A program made the translations under genes and the position numbers. A DNA stretch of 64,000 nucleotides, taken from the NCBI RefSeq assembly GCF_009913435.1, contig NZ_CP047896.1, positions 62,001 to 126,000 on the forward strand. The letters run 5' to 3'. This stretch comes from Sphingomonas changnyeongensis (GTDB lineage: Bacteria > Pseudomonadota > Alphaproteobacteria > Sphingomonadales > Sphingomonadaceae). Under the pieces are notes generated by a model. It was not told where the DNA came from. It made no database searches and saw nothing but the letters and a program-made list of their open reading frames with translations. Positions 1 through 8,538 of this stretch are shown here, piece after piece (the first letter of the stretch is position 1; every line of letters starts with the position of its first letter).

Positions 1-458
1 CCCATGAAGCCGATCATGGGCGAGCCGCTCGTCTTCGTCTTGGCGGTGGTGGTCGTCTCCACCTCGACGCTCGCCTTTAGGATCTGGTCGGGCGTGATCT
101 CAATCTGCTGATAGTCGGTGCAGGTGTGGACGAGGCCGATGCGATCGTCCCCGGTGATGATCATCGCGCCTGGTCGAGGGTTCCACCAGCTATAGCGGCT
201 GGCGACCGGCTGTCCTCGGGACAGGTCGTCCAGCATGCGCTTGGTCAGCCGCTTGAACATGGCGTTGGCCACCGGCTGCGCCAGAAGCCTGTTGGAAATA
301 CCGCACAGGAAGAAGGCGAAGATCGCCATGACGATGTCGCCGCCATGGACGCCGTTGAGCAGCCGGGGTCCGACCAACACGATCATCGGACTCCACTTTA
401 GCGCCTGATAGATCAAGTCGATCTTCTTCGTCTCGGCTTTGATCTCCTCGTTCGTCAT
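1..458 (-). CDS. Hypothetical membrane-associated protein, 3' end outside window
   Basis: The frame opens with an ATG at 458 and stays open to the window edge, giving at least 152 residues (MTNEEIKAETKK...). Residues about 22-52 form one or two hydrophobic stretches (WSPMIVLVGPRLL; DIVMAIFAFFLCGIS), so membrane association is likely. The part after residue 80 is soluble and contains no motif that I recognise. The protein continues past position 1, so length and C-terminal domains are unknown. No close same-strand partner is visible; an IS5 remnant lies directly upstream. Confidence 0.55.
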   Translation of the reverse strand, partial: MTNEEIKAETKKIDLIYQALKWSPMIVLVGPRLLNGVHGGDIVMAIFAFFLCGISNRLLAQPVANAMFKRLTKRMLDDLSRGQPVASRYSWWNPRPGAMIITGDDRIGLVHTCTDYQQIEITPDQILKASVEVETTTTAKTKTSGSPMIGFM

Positions 459-644
459 GTCTTCGATTCTCCCGTTTCAACGTCAGACAGCATCCCCTAA
501 CACTCAGGCGCAACTGGCTTAAATTGCGTGAAGAAGGCAAGGCTTGTGCGTACGTGGAGGAGAATGCGACGGGCCGGCGTAGCGCGACACGCCCGCACAG
601 TCGTCCCACGGCCGATCCCCGCCCGTGCAGGGGAACCCCGTGCC

Positions 645-838
645 AGCAGTCGACTGCGGCCGTTCTTCCCGAATAGCCATGGCAAGCCTCGGGTGGATGA
701 TCGGCGGATGTTAATCGGACGCACGAAAGGCGGCTTGAGCACGAAGCTCCACGCCGTCGCCCTCGCGAACGGCCGGCCCTTGAGCTTCTTCATGACTGCC
801 GGGCAGTTCGGCGACTACACCGGCGCAGCGGCGCAGCC
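645..838 (+). pseudogene. IS5-family transposase remnant with internal deletion
   Basis: The reading frame carries an early IS5 (IS1031/IS427-type) DDE transposase stretch, FFPNSHGKPRVDDRR (about 655-705). This joins directly to a central stretch, IGRTKGGLSTKLHAV...MTAGQFGDYTGAA (about 712-835). In full-length relatives about 60-70 residues lie between these blocks, so this copy has lost the middle of the gene while staying in frame. After 838 the similarity stops. The catalytic domain is incomplete and the element must be inactive. Family assignment is from motif memory, not a search. Confidence 0.7.
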
Positions 839-981
839 GGCTCGGAGGTTCGCTTGCCATTGTGTACTGGCAAAGGTGTTCCGGCAACGTCCCTACTGTA
901 GACGGGATGACCCGCGCGAACCCGTCTTCACAAGATGCACCTGCGTTGTCACGACGCTTAGGGATTCACTATCCAAACCGC

Positions 982-1512
982 TCATACGCCTGCACCCTGC
1001 CAAGAGAGCCGGTTCTTTTGCAGGCGGCCGGCCGGATCATAGTCGATAACCCGGTACGGCAGGTCGGGACTCCAGTCCCATAGCACCAAGTTTCGGTTGG
1101 CCATGGTCGCCCCAGGGACGAAGCTCGGCACGATGATCCCGCTATAGCCGTCCAGACGAAGGCGGTCGGCGACCAGCCAGGACCGGGCGTCGCGGTTCGC
1201 TCGCTGGCACGCCAGCCATCCGCATGCGAGGTCGTCCATTTGGACGTTGTGCTTCTGCCGACCTGCCTCGTCACTTAGGTCAGCAATGTCCTCGCAATCG
1301 ACTTCAAATTCGCACATCTTCAGCGGCTGAAGGCGATGGCTGAAGCCTTGGGTGCATTCGCCGACGACCCTCATGATATCGATCGCAAGATAAAGTGTTG
1401 GCTAGCCCTTGCGGTTGAACCGCCCCCCGGTGTTTGCCGCACCCCCGCCGGAGAGGGGAGTGAACGACCAGACGGGGTCATGGCCACGATAGCAGCGCCC
1501 CGAGAACCTCAA
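982..1512 (-). pseudogene. RES-domain toxin (MbcT/ParT-like), interrupted by an amber stop
   Basis: Reading from a TTG at 1512, the frame gives the hallmark RES opening PLSGGGAANTGGRFNRKG. A TAG at 1404-1402 follows, and the frame then continues as PTLYLAIDIM and ends with the typical C-terminal block GIIVPSFVPGA...LVLWDW. RES toxins degrade or modify NAD+ and are held in check by an Xre/MbcA-type antitoxin. The TTG overlaps the stop of the antitoxin remnant upstream (TTGA), as expected for a toxin-antitoxin operon. The in-frame stop in the conserved core should abolish activity. A second, intact pair of the same family lies at 50.3-51.3 kb. Confidence 0.8.
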
Positions 1513-1637
1513 GCAAATCCGCCGAGCGCGAGATGATCGAGATAGTCGCGGACCGCGCCCGCCTTGCCGGACTTGACCAGCGCCTCCGGCGTGTGTCCGT
1601 CGAGGCCGGGGATCGGCTGGGAGCGATACCAGGCCAT
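1509..1637 (-). pseudogene. C-terminal remnant of Xre/MbcA/ParS-type antitoxin
   Basis: The remnant begins MAWYRSQPIPGLDGHTPEAL and runs to LDHLALGGFA before a TGA at 1511-1509. This is the DUF2384 C-terminal block (W-x-R-S-x-P-I-P-G...G-x-T-P) of antitoxins paired with RES toxins. The N-terminal Xre half is missing and is replaced upstream by an IS3 orfA fragment. It overlaps the first codon of the decayed RES gene, so the two once formed one operon. It can no longer produce a functional antitoxin. Confidence 0.7.
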
Positions 1638-1646
1638 CTCCTGCGC

Positions 1647-1751
1647 CTAGCTGATCCCGGCCTTCCGACAGCTGTCCGCTACGGGATCGCCGTCCGCTCT
1701 CTGCTTCAGAATGAACGCCTTCTGGGCTTCCGAAAACCTCGATACCTTCAT
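1647..1751 (-). pseudogene. IS3-family orfA 5' fragment
   Basis: An ATG at 1751 opens a 34-residue frame (MKVSRFSEAQKAFILKQ...DSCRKAGIS) that ends in TAG where the antitoxin remnant starts. The start is typical of IS3-family OrfA helix-turn-helix proteins (MKxSRFSExQ). Only the first third remains. A sequence resembling the left end of the same insertion sequence lies just upstream at 1783-1832. The insertion followed by deletion probably removed the front half of the antitoxin gene. Confidence 0.65.
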
Positions 1752-1782
1752 CGTCCTGCGCTCTTCCCAGCCAGGGAGATTA

Positions 1783-1832
1783 CGGCGAAAAACTCTAACT
1801 CAAAGCGATCCAGTTTTCCGGGCTCAAATCAC
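1783..1832. repeat. IS3-type element end, copy A
   Basis: The stretch beginning TTACGGCGAAAAACTCTAAC and running through CAGTTTTCCGGGCTCAAATC is repeated with about 80% identity and in the same orientation at 6230-6283. It sits immediately upstream of the orfA fragment, where the terminal inverted repeat of an IS3 element would be. Confidence 0.55.
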
Positions 1833-1848
1833 CGCCGAAATCGCCGGC

Positions 1849-1882
1849 CAACGTGTCTGGGGGCATGCCCCCAGACACGTTG
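1849..1882. repeat. 34-bp perfect palindrome
   Basis: The half-site CAACGTGTCTGGGGGCA is followed directly by its exact reverse complement, with no loop bases. It lies between the IS remnant and the restriction-fold gene ending at 1969. It could act as a bidirectional terminator or a protein-binding or recombination site. No T-run follows closely, so a simple intrinsic terminator is not certain. Confidence 0.75.
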
Positions 1883-1968
1883 CCATCCCATCAAACAACC
1901 ATTGACTGGTAACAATCAGGGGAGCACGTCAACGAAGCCTAGCTCGTAGTCACTGCCAATAGACAGGT

Positions 1969-2880
1969 TCAGCTGGCAAGATAACCGGCTCGCTGCAATG
2001 CCGTCTGCAACTGCTCGCAAAGTCGGTCCAGCAAGTTGCGGGCGTCAGGGCCTGGTTCCATCGGCGCGCTCATGCGCCACCGACGATGCTCAAGAAAGAG
2101 CGTAGCCCAGAGTTCCGGTAGGTCGCCCGACCAGAAGCCAGTTTCGCGTGCCCGGGAAAGTTGCTGGTCAGCGAATACCGATGGTGTACCTAGACCGGCG
2201 CGTTGGATGAGTTCATAGCCATCGATTAGGTGCGCGATCCCGACTGAGTTGCTCCAATCGAGCTGCTCTGGACACAGGCTGCGTAGCACGACTTCAATAT
2301 GCGCCCCGGCGCTTGCGCGCAACTGCAGGTTGAGGATGGCACTGATATCCACTTTGCCAGTCCCAAACAACAAATGCGCTAAGCCGCTGATGTCCGGAAC
2401 CATCGTGAAGCGGCTTCTCCCAACGATCCGGTGGCCCGCACGCTCGGCTTTAAAGCCTTGAGCGTTGCCCTTGCTGTGGCGAACTAGTTTCGTGCCCAGA
2501 TCGGGCAGTGGCTCGCCGGGCAGGCCGCCAAGCCATCCAAATGGGCCGATTTCAAGCGTCTCTGGATGGTAGCGCATCCAGACTACACAGCCCGAGGGTT
2601 TCGACGAAAGCTTGGTGTTTACGTTGACTTTGGAGCGTTTCCCACCGGCAACCGTTGCTTTGAGCTGGATATGGCGGACAATGCCGTTGGCTTCGATGAC
2701 AAGGTCGTGGCCCTGAAGATCGACGTCGCCGCGCAGCACGTCAAAGTCGATGCTCCGCGTAAGTAGGTGTGCCAAAAGGTCAGCAAGGAAGCGGTACTCA
2801 AGAACCTTTTCAAGTACCGAGGACCTATAGGCAGGATCGGCGCTTATGACACCATCACTTGTGTAATCCGCTGCAGCCAA
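1969..2880 (-). CDS. Putative restriction-endonuclease-fold protein, third gene of cluster
   Basis: This 303-residue protein has an N-terminal region compatible with a PD-(D/E)xK nuclease: VLEYRFLADLL (about 24-34, helix with Glu), GDVDLQGHDLVIE (about 51-63) and the IQLKAT strand (about 71-76), giving a D...E-x-Q-L-K arrangement. The C-terminal two thirds are unrecognised. It starts 44 bp after the beta-CASP gene and probably belongs to the same minus-strand transcript as the genes at 2925-5197. The function is inferred only: cleavage of DNA or RNA as part of a defence module. Alternatively, the nuclease-like core could be non-catalytic and bind nucleic acid. Confidence 0.6.
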   Translation of the reverse strand: MAAADYTSDGVISADPAYRSSVLEKVLEYRFLADLLAHLLTRSIDFDVLRGDVDLQGHDLVIEANGIVRHIQLKATVAGGKRSKVNVNTKLSSKPSGCVVWMRYHPETLEIGPFGWLGGLPGEPLPDLGTKLVRHSKGNAQGFKAERAGHRIVGRSRFTMVPDISGLAHLLFGTGKVDISAILNLQLRASAGAHIEVVLRSLCPEQLDWSNSVGIAHLIDGYELIQRAGLGTPSVFADQQLSRARETGFWSGDLPELWATLFLEHRRWRMSAPMEPGPDARNLLDRLCEQLQTALQRAGYLAS

Positions 2881-2924
2881 ATCCGCCGCTCCTTCAAGTA
2901 AAGCCGGTTACGGCCCTATGGTCG

Positions 2925-4181
2925 TTAGTGCGGCACATTCCAAGTCTCTCCGTCCGCTAGCCGACAGACTGGAGGAAGCGTGATCTCGGGCGTCGCCCAT
3001 GCGATGCCATGGACTGGCACTAGCCAGCGCGGATTTAGCTGTGCGGCAAAGCGCTCCAACTCTCGGGCGCTAGCGTGCCCGCTTGTGTGGAGATGCAAAG
3101 TCCTTGCACCATTCGCGGTTGCTCGGTTCCAACCGCTTTGGGGCGCATTCGGGTCGAGATAGCCTTTCCAGTTCGAGAACACATAGGTGTCATCCGGTTC
3201 AAACGTGATCCCAGCGCGCTCGAAGTCCGGGAACATCGAATCTCGCAGCATGATAATGGATGGTCGGCCAACCAGCCGCCGGCGAGAGATTGCATAGGGC
3301 TGCCTGGCCATCCTGTCGGCCTCAGCTGACCGGCCGGCACGATGGAAAAGGCGCTGTCCGCTCGGGAGAATAAGGACTCGCAGCTTGTCGAAATCGCGGC
3401 CTGGCCGAGGGATGTTCGTGTCCTGCGCCACACGGTTTAGGACATCAGCGGCATACAGGTCGATCACCAGTTCGCGGCCACTTCGGAGCGCTGCCCGATA
3501 CAACGTGACAGTGCGGTCAATGTTCTGCGCCGACCACTGAACAAACACCTGCCCTCTGGTCCTGCCGGCAACATCTGCGAAGCGATGTTCAAGCTCGCGC
3601 TCGGTGATCACCGGCTTGGCCGTGCCGAGATTGGTTCCTTCCATCAGCAGCACGTCGACGGTACCCGCTAGCTTCTTTAAGGTCACCTCCACAAGCTTGG
3701 CCTTTCGCCCGTGCGTCCGAAAATCGCCCGTGTAGAGTAGTCGTGTGCCGGAACATTCGATCAGAAGCATGTAGGCGTCAAAGGCGCTGTGGTCGGTCAA
3801 GAACGGTGTGACCGTGAAAGGGCCGACCCTGAATGAACCTCCGCGACTGTTCCAACAGGTAATCGAACGATCAAGCACCCCGCCGAACAGCTCCTCCGTC
3901 AGTCGCATGAGCTCCGCCGATTTGTGCCCCGTCATTAGGGACCAATGATCGGGCAACTCACCCACCAACCCCCAGTGGTCCATGTGGGGGTGGCTGAAGA
4001 GAACGGTTGCTGGCCGTACTCGGTCCAACGTCAGCGGTAGCAAATCTCGAGCTTCACGAGGCGCATCCAAAGGACGACCCGCATCAAGAATGAGGCGCTC
4101 ACCCTCGGCCTCAAGCTCGATGCAGCTACCGCCGATTTGCTCCGTCCCCCGATGGACAGTCAGCGATAGGGTCAAAGGCAC
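2925..4181 (-). CDS. Beta-CASP metallo-beta-lactamase-fold hydrolase (RNase J-like)
   Basis: The metal-binding motif SHPHMDHWG (HxHxDH) is followed by YTGDFRTHG (bridging Asp region). Late motifs HTSGHAS and LVPVHG match beta-CASP enzymes such as RNase J and CPSF73, which act on RNA or DNA ends. An ATG at 4232 would overlap the upstream gene by 61 bp. I prefer the GTG at 4181, which overlaps that gene's TGA by 10 bp and begins just before the conserved first strand (LTLSLTVHRGTEQIGG). That gives 418 residues. Tight coupling with two restriction-fold genes suggests a joint nucleic-acid-processing role. Confidence 0.85.
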   Translation of the reverse strand: MPLTLSLTVHRGTEQIGGSCIELEAEGERLILDAGRPLDAPREARDLLPLTLDRVRPATVLFSHPHMDHWGLVGELPDHWSLMTGHKSAELMRLTEELFGGVLDRSITCWNSRGGSFRVGPFTVTPFLTDHSAFDAYMLLIECSGTRLLYTGDFRTHGRKAKLVEVTLKKLAGTVDVLLMEGTNLGTAKPVITERELEHRFADVAGRTRGQVFVQWSAQNIDRTVTLYRAALRSGRELVIDLYAADVLNRVAQDTNIPRPGRDFDKLRVLILPSGQRLFHRAGRSAEADRMARQPYAISRRRLVGRPSIIMLRDSMFPDFERAGITFEPDDTYVFSNWKGYLDPNAPQSGWNRATANGARTLHLHTSGHASARELERFAAQLNPRWLVPVHGIAWATPEITLPPVCRLADGETWNVPH

Positions 4182-5197
4182 TCCCCGGGCAGCGGGGTTT
4201 TGAGCAGTCGATTGGCACAGGCGCGACTGCATATCTGTCGTACGACGAAGCGTCGCTGATCGTCGCTGCCACCTGTCAAACGGTTCAGATGCGGTTCGAG
4301 GGTTTTGGCGGCAGGCAGACGGGTGTCCTTTGGGCAGAGGGGATCATAGTTGCCTACCACGATGCCCGGTTGCGGGTTGATCTGTGGCTTCATCCTTCCA
4401 AGCGCGCGCCACAGATCCCTTGCAGCGCCATGCTTGCCCGCCCTCTCGGCCAGCAGATCAAGACTTTGGCCGGCCTCCTGAAACGCGCTCTGAACCTGGA
4501 GTGTCCGGTGTGGCAACCGTACCCACGCTGTATAATCGGTCAGTTGCTGGCAAACGTGGGGTTCCGTGATGCCGCCATTTTCGGGAAGGGTGGCGCGGAG
4601 TTCGGCATTGTTAGCCAATTTGGCCTCCCAAAAGTCGATCTGTGTCTCGCCGTCATCCTTCGCATGCGCGACCACAATGTCCATGCGCGGGGCAACGAGC
4701 TTACCCCGCCGCTTCTCCATGCAGGACACCAGCTGATTGTCGCCGGGTAGCGCCATCTCGAGGTCGATCACATTGTGGTTGTTCGCCACGAGGTGTTCGA
4801 CGAAGCGCTTCTCAGGCATTGCATATGTGGCAGCGGTCATAATCCATCCGGCCACAATGTTCCGCGCATCGCCCATCAGGTCGTCGCCTTGGTAGGTCCG
4901 GTAGGCGTCGGCTGGCGGCGGAGTAGCTGCCTTCGTCCCCTTAACGACGCCCGCCGCATACTTCCAGTGCACCTTGAGACGAGGTTGACGCCGGGGCGTG
5001 GATAGCTCGGCAACGGATTGGCCGTGTACGTAGAAGTTCAGGTATCCGTTTCGGATAGCAAGCCGCAGCGGGAACTCGTCGTTTGCCTTGCCGCCTGGGA
5101 GAACCCATCGATCGAACAGAGCGCCAATCAGTGAGTTTTGTTCGCCAACATGCTTCCCCAATGCGTCAGCGTCGAATCGTCTTTTGAAGTCAGTCAT
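4172..5197 (-). CDS. Putative PD-(D/E)xK nuclease, first gene of three-gene cluster
   Basis: This 341-residue protein is of unknown family. A likely nuclease core lies at about residues 160-205: an acidic MDIVVAHAKDD strand, then QIDFWEAKLANNAELRA, which fits D...(D/E)-x-K of the restriction-endonuclease superfamily. A Glu-rich helix precedes it. The N-terminal part (RFDADALGKHVGEQNSLIGAL) is unrecognised. The ATG at 5197 is separated by 89 bp from the divergent PP2C gene, a region that should hold both promoters. Its stop overlaps the start of the beta-CASP gene, so the two are translationally coupled. Confidence 0.65.
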   Translation of the reverse strand: MTDFKRRFDADALGKHVGEQNSLIGALFDRWVLPGGKANDEFPLRLAIRNGYLNFYVHGQSVAELSTPRRQPRLKVHWKYAAGVVKGTKAATPPPADAYRTYQGDDLMGDARNIVAGWIMTAATYAMPEKRFVEHLVANNHNVIDLEMALPGDNQLVSCMEKRRGKLVAPRMDIVVAHAKDDGETQIDFWEAKLANNAELRATLPENGGITEPHVCQQLTDYTAWVRLPHRTLQVQSAFQEAGQSLDLLAERAGKHGAARDLWRALGRMKPQINPQPGIVVGNYDPLCPKDTRLPAAKTLEPHLNRLTGGSDDQRRFVVRQICSRACANRLLKTPLPGECL

Positions 5198-5286
5198 GTT
5201 GCTAATTTACCCCCCGCCTACGACATATCCGGTCGCATCCAATTTGGACTATGACATTGTATTGTACCATTTGCTAGTGGAGGCCG

Positions 5287-5970
5287 ATGCAAGCATTCGC
5301 ATGGAGTCATGTCGGACTGATCCGTTCAATCAACGAAGACATTATCGCGCTCGAAGGCTGGAACTCGCGCGATAGTCCCGAGGGCAGGTTGGCCCACCCT
5401 CGCACGTCCAGCTGGGCGTTGATCGCCGACGGAATGGGCGGTCATGCGGCTGGGGAAACCGCGAGTGAACTCGCCACGATGTATCTCTCCGAACTGCTGC
5501 CGGTCGCCACCAACAGGGCACAAATCGAGAAGGCGCTGGCTGCGATCCATCTGCGTCTGCACGAGATCGCTGCAGCTCACGCTCAACTTGCCGGAATGGG
5601 AACCACTATCGTTGGAGTGCTCCAACAGGGCTCAAGCGTGATGATGTTCAATGTCGGCGACAGTCGGCTTTACCGTCTTCGGCGGGGCGTGCTGGAGATG
5701 TTGTCCGAGGACGACAGCGTTGGCCACGCTCTGACCCAGTGCCTGGGAGGATACGCTCCGGAGCCGCTTCCAGTCGCGCATGTGAGCGAATGTGTCCTCG
5801 AGGAGGGAGATCGCCTCTTGCTCTGCTCTGATGGCCTCACCGACATGGTTGACGATGACGCGATCGCCGGCATCCTGTCAGCCAGTCACGAGGACCCTGC
5901 CCACATGCTGGTCGTGGCGGCGCTGGAGGCCGGCGGCTACGATAATGTGTCGGTTGTGGTGCTGCTCTGA
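5287..5970 (+). CDS. PP2C-family serine/threonine protein phosphatase
   Basis: The metal-dependent phosphatase motifs are all present: INEDII near the N-terminus, ADGMGGHAAGE (about 47-57), GMGTTIVG, NVGDSRLYRLR, CSDGLTDMVDDD and the final GGYDNVSVV. The 227-residue length fits the bacterial Stp/PppA type, acting in the cytoplasm on phosphoproteins. The ATG at 5287 has a GGAGG ribosome site just upstream. The gene diverges from the three nuclease-like genes. No kinase partner is visible within 5 kb. PP2C genes next to nucleases occur in known defence-type clusters, so it may regulate the neighbouring module. Confidence 0.9.
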   Translation: MQAFAWSHVGLIRSINEDIIALEGWNSRDSPEGRLAHPRTSSWALIADGMGGHAAGETASELATMYLSELLPVATNRAQIEKALAAIHLRLHEIAAAHAQLAGMGTTIVGVLQQGSSVMMFNVGDSRLYRLRRGVLEMLSEDDSVGHALTQCLGGYAPEPLPVAHVSECVLEEGDRLLLCSDGLTDMVDDDAIAGILSASHEDPAHMLVVAALEAGGYDNVSVVVLL

Positions 5971-6229
5971 CCCCTCGCTTTCAATGAACAAGACGCTGGG
6001 CAGTGCCCGGCCATTCTCGGCTTGGTCATCGTCCAGCCCCCTCTGCCAGAATGTCCCCCCCTCAGGTCATCGCCATGTTCGCGATAAGCTTTGAGTCATC
6101 CAGACTGACTACCACTGCTGTCCGATTGCGGGGCTCGTATCTAGCTGGCTACCGTTCAGGCACCGGCCGCCGATCGACCTGAGCCGTTCAACTGGGGCCC
6201 ATTGGACGTGCCCCCCCCCAGCCGAGGAA

Positions 6230-6283
6230 ATTACGGCGCAAACCTCTAACGCAAAGCGTTCTGGTTTTCTGGGATCATATCAG
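6230..6283. repeat. IS3-type element end, copy B (solo)
   Basis: The stretch TTACGGCGCAAACCTCTAAC through GTTTTCTGGGATCATATCA matches the end at 1783-1832 in the same orientation, with scattered differences. No transposase lies next to it. The rest of the 5971-6373 gap holds nothing that I can recognise. Confidence 0.5.
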
Positions 6284-6373
6284 CTTTTTGGCACCACCAT
6301 CATCGCGGCCAGCAGACCCTCGTTATGGCTGCGGGACCAGCGCGGGACGATCAGTTTGCGCTACGCTGTTCGC

Positions 6374-6880
6374 TCAAATGAAGCGATCCCGCGAACGAAG
6401 CGCTGCGGACACATCGCCATCAAGGACGCAAACTAGGTGGCGCTGCGCCCCGCGGTTCGCATGATTGGTCCGATAGCCCTGGTAGAAACGGTTGACGAAG
6501 CCGGCCTTCTCCAGCTCGGTCAGGACCCGGCTGAAGTTGGCCGCACTGGTCTGGCGTGCACGCTCTTCAACATGCCGATCAACGATCGCCTGAGCTTCGA
6601 ACAAGTCCTGAGGCAGCTTGCCCGCCAGCTCCGCCCTGACCCGTTGCTCCAGCTGTCGTCTGCGGTCGCGGTAACCGGACAGTTTGGCGAGACGCTTGCT
6701 GACATAGTCCCGTAAGGTCAGCCGTTCCTTATCGTCATCGATGATGCTCGGACCGACCTTGCCGCCCTGATCAGCCTGTTCGGCCAACAGGCTCAGAACC
6801 ATATAGGCATATCGCGGGCGCCTGGAGCTCTGGTGCAGGCGATCCATAATCTTCGCCACGTTGAGCGCGGTATTGCCCAC
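6374..6880 (-). CDS. Hypothetical protein, possibly DNA-binding
   Basis: This 168-residue protein is strongly charged and mostly helical. An Arg/Glu-rich middle segment (YRDRRRQLEQRVRAEL, about 70-85) may form a coiled coil. A segment at about 117-135 (SRVLTELEKAGFVNRFYQGY) has the shape of a winged-helix recognition unit. I do not recognise the family. The start ATG at 6880 follows CGTATCGTGGG without a strong ribosome site. A 12-bp inverted repeat pair upstream (6994 and 7114) could be its operator, which is inference. Confidence 0.6.
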   Translation of the reverse strand: MGNTALNVAKIMDRLHQSSRRPRYAYMVLSLLAEQADQGGKVGPSIIDDDKERLTLRDYVSKRLAKLSGYRDRRRQLEQRVRAELAGKLPQDLFEAQAIVDRHVEERARQTSAANFSRVLTELEKAGFVNRFYQGYRTNHANRGAQRHLVCVLDGDVSAALRSRDRFI

Positions 6881-6993
6881 GATACGTCGCTCCTTCAGTC
6901 CCGGTCTGTTCCTCTCCTCCTATGCCAGAGTCTGAGGAATCCGCCAAGCCAGACGGCAATGAAAGCGCTGTGATTCCAATGCGTTTGTCCGCT

Positions 6994-7125
6994 GTGACAC
7001 TTTGCCGAACCGGCCGCGTCTCCCGCCTAGATCCGAGAGATGTTCATGGCCCGTTCGTTCCGTCACAACTAGCAGAAAAGGAGTCGCTTTTGGTGAGCGT
7101 AAGCCGCGCGCAGGCAAAGTGTCAC
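6994..7125. repeat. Inverted repeat pair GTGACACTTTGC / GCAAAGTGTCAC
   Basis: A perfect 12-bp inverted repeat has arms at 6994-7005 and 7114-7125, separated by 108 bp, in the gap upstream of the gene at 6374-6880. The arms could be operator sites or the ends of a small non-coding element. The rest of the 6881-7237 gap shows no gene. Confidence 0.6.
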
Positions 7126-7237
7126 GTGCGACATCGACGTAGGATCTGTCAGCCTTGGGTAAGCGTTCGCCCAGAACCGTCTGAGGAAAAGCGGCCTGTT
7201 CGTTTTCGGCCCATAAAGCGATACAGGGAGGGAGGAT

Positions 7238-7782
7238 CTATCGTGCCGTAAGCTCTACCAAAACCGATAGATCGCGCCACCCGTACGCATCTTCGACCAG
7301 CGTCGCGTTAGGCTGCCCATCGGCCTTCTCGCCCAGGACCACACCTCCAAGCTTTTCATAAAAGCTCCGAGCAGGATCATTCTGGCGTAACACCCACAGG
7401 CTGGCGGCAGAGTGACCGGCAGCAGCTAACTTTTCCGCCATCGCGCCTATGATCGCCCCTCCAAAACCGCGCTTGTGATGCGAACGGAGCACGTAGATCG
7501 CGCTGAACTCGCCACCAAATCCGGCGTCCGCTAGGGCCTGATCCCGCTGTTGTCCGCAGGAACCGAAGCCGATCACCTGACCATCATCTTCAGCAACAAA
7601 GATAGCGAGGCAGCCGAACGCAGCGGGCTCGCCAAGGATTTTGCTTCACATTGCGATACGCGCGTCAATGGACAGGGCCCCCAGCGGATGATGCCGGTGT
7701 ACGTCTCGTGCCACGATGCGACATGGACAGCGCCAAGCGTTGCAGCATCTGCTTGGGTAGCCCTGCGAAGCACTGTGTCCAT
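7238..7782 (-). pseudogene. GNAT-family N-acetyltransferase, broken
   Basis: From the ATG at 7782 (MDTVLRRATQADAATLGAVH) the protein follows the GNAT pattern of small-molecule acetyltransferases. The acetyl-CoA-binding region (YVLRSHHKRGFGGAIIGAM) and the final strand (FYEKLGGVVLGE) are clear. The frame is lost at a C5 run (7678-7682); one extra base restores it. A few codons later the restored frame meets a TGA where a Trp codon would be expected (AM-stop-SKIL). Two lesions close together suggest real decay, although the first could be a sequencing error. Confidence 0.75.
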
Positions 7783-8008
7783 ATCTACCCCTCGACTCTT
7801 ATGGCAGCTATCCAAGCATGACCATCGAAAGGCGACGGGACAAGAAACCTTTCAAACTCGGTCGCGCTGGATAGGAGGCGAGCTATAAGCGGACGTCGGC
7901 CGCGCCGAGCAGCGCGCGGCGCCTTTTGGCGCAGCCGCTCGGCGGGATGGCCAAGAGTGGCGGGAATCTGCCTGTTGAGCCCTTGTCGTCGCTCGCTAGC
8001 GGTCGACG

Positions 8009-8467
8009 CTATTCGATCGTTGGCTCATCTAGTCGCTGCGCCAGCCAGCTATCGACGATCATCGAAACGCCAAATGGAATGTTTAGCGCGCGGAATATCT
8101 CAAGGGCATCCGGTTGGACCGAAAAACCAGATGCACCATTGTTTGACCTGTAGCCGCAAAACACGTCAACTTGCGCCTCAAGCGAGCGCAGATAGTCAAT
8201 ATGCGGCTGAACCTGTCGCCATAGTTCGCGTAGGTGCTCCGAAAGTTCGGTGTTCTCCGGCACGGCAGCGGTGAGGTGCCAAGCATCTGATCGATAAGGC
8301 TTGGAGCCGGGCCTGCGTTGTTCACCCTGACGATGTTGATGTGTAGGCTTTATGCCGAGACGATCTGTTAGCTCGTCTAACCGTAGACCGATTCCATGGA
8401 TTCGCAGCGTAGCACTGTAAGCAAAATAGCTTGGCTCAGTCTCTGGGTCGGGGGGCGGGGCCGGCAT
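8009..8467 (-). CDS. DUF4279 domain protein
   Basis: This 152-residue protein has the DUF4279 pattern: SATLRIHGIGLRLDELT and LGIKPTHQHRQGE at the N-terminus, a central WHLTA, then a helical segment and the C-terminal DVFCGYRSNNGASGFSV. The family is of unknown function and often occurs singly near mobile or toxin-related genes. I use the ATG at 8467, because an earlier in-frame start would run into the IS66 transposase end. The gene probably lies intact beside the truncated IS66 element. Confidence 0.75.
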   Translation of the reverse strand: MPAPPPDPETEPSYFAYSATLRIHGIGLRLDELTDRLGIKPTHQHRQGEQRRPGSKPYRSDAWHLTAAVPENTELSEHLRELWRQVQPHIDYLRSLEAQVDVFCGYRSNNGASGFSVQPDALEIFRALNIPFGVSMIVDSWLAQRLDEPTIE

Positions 8468-8538
8468 CACTCTATCTAGCCGGTTTCGGGCCGCGTTCGT
8501 CAATGCCCGCTTCTGGGCACGAGGTGCCGGTCCACTTT

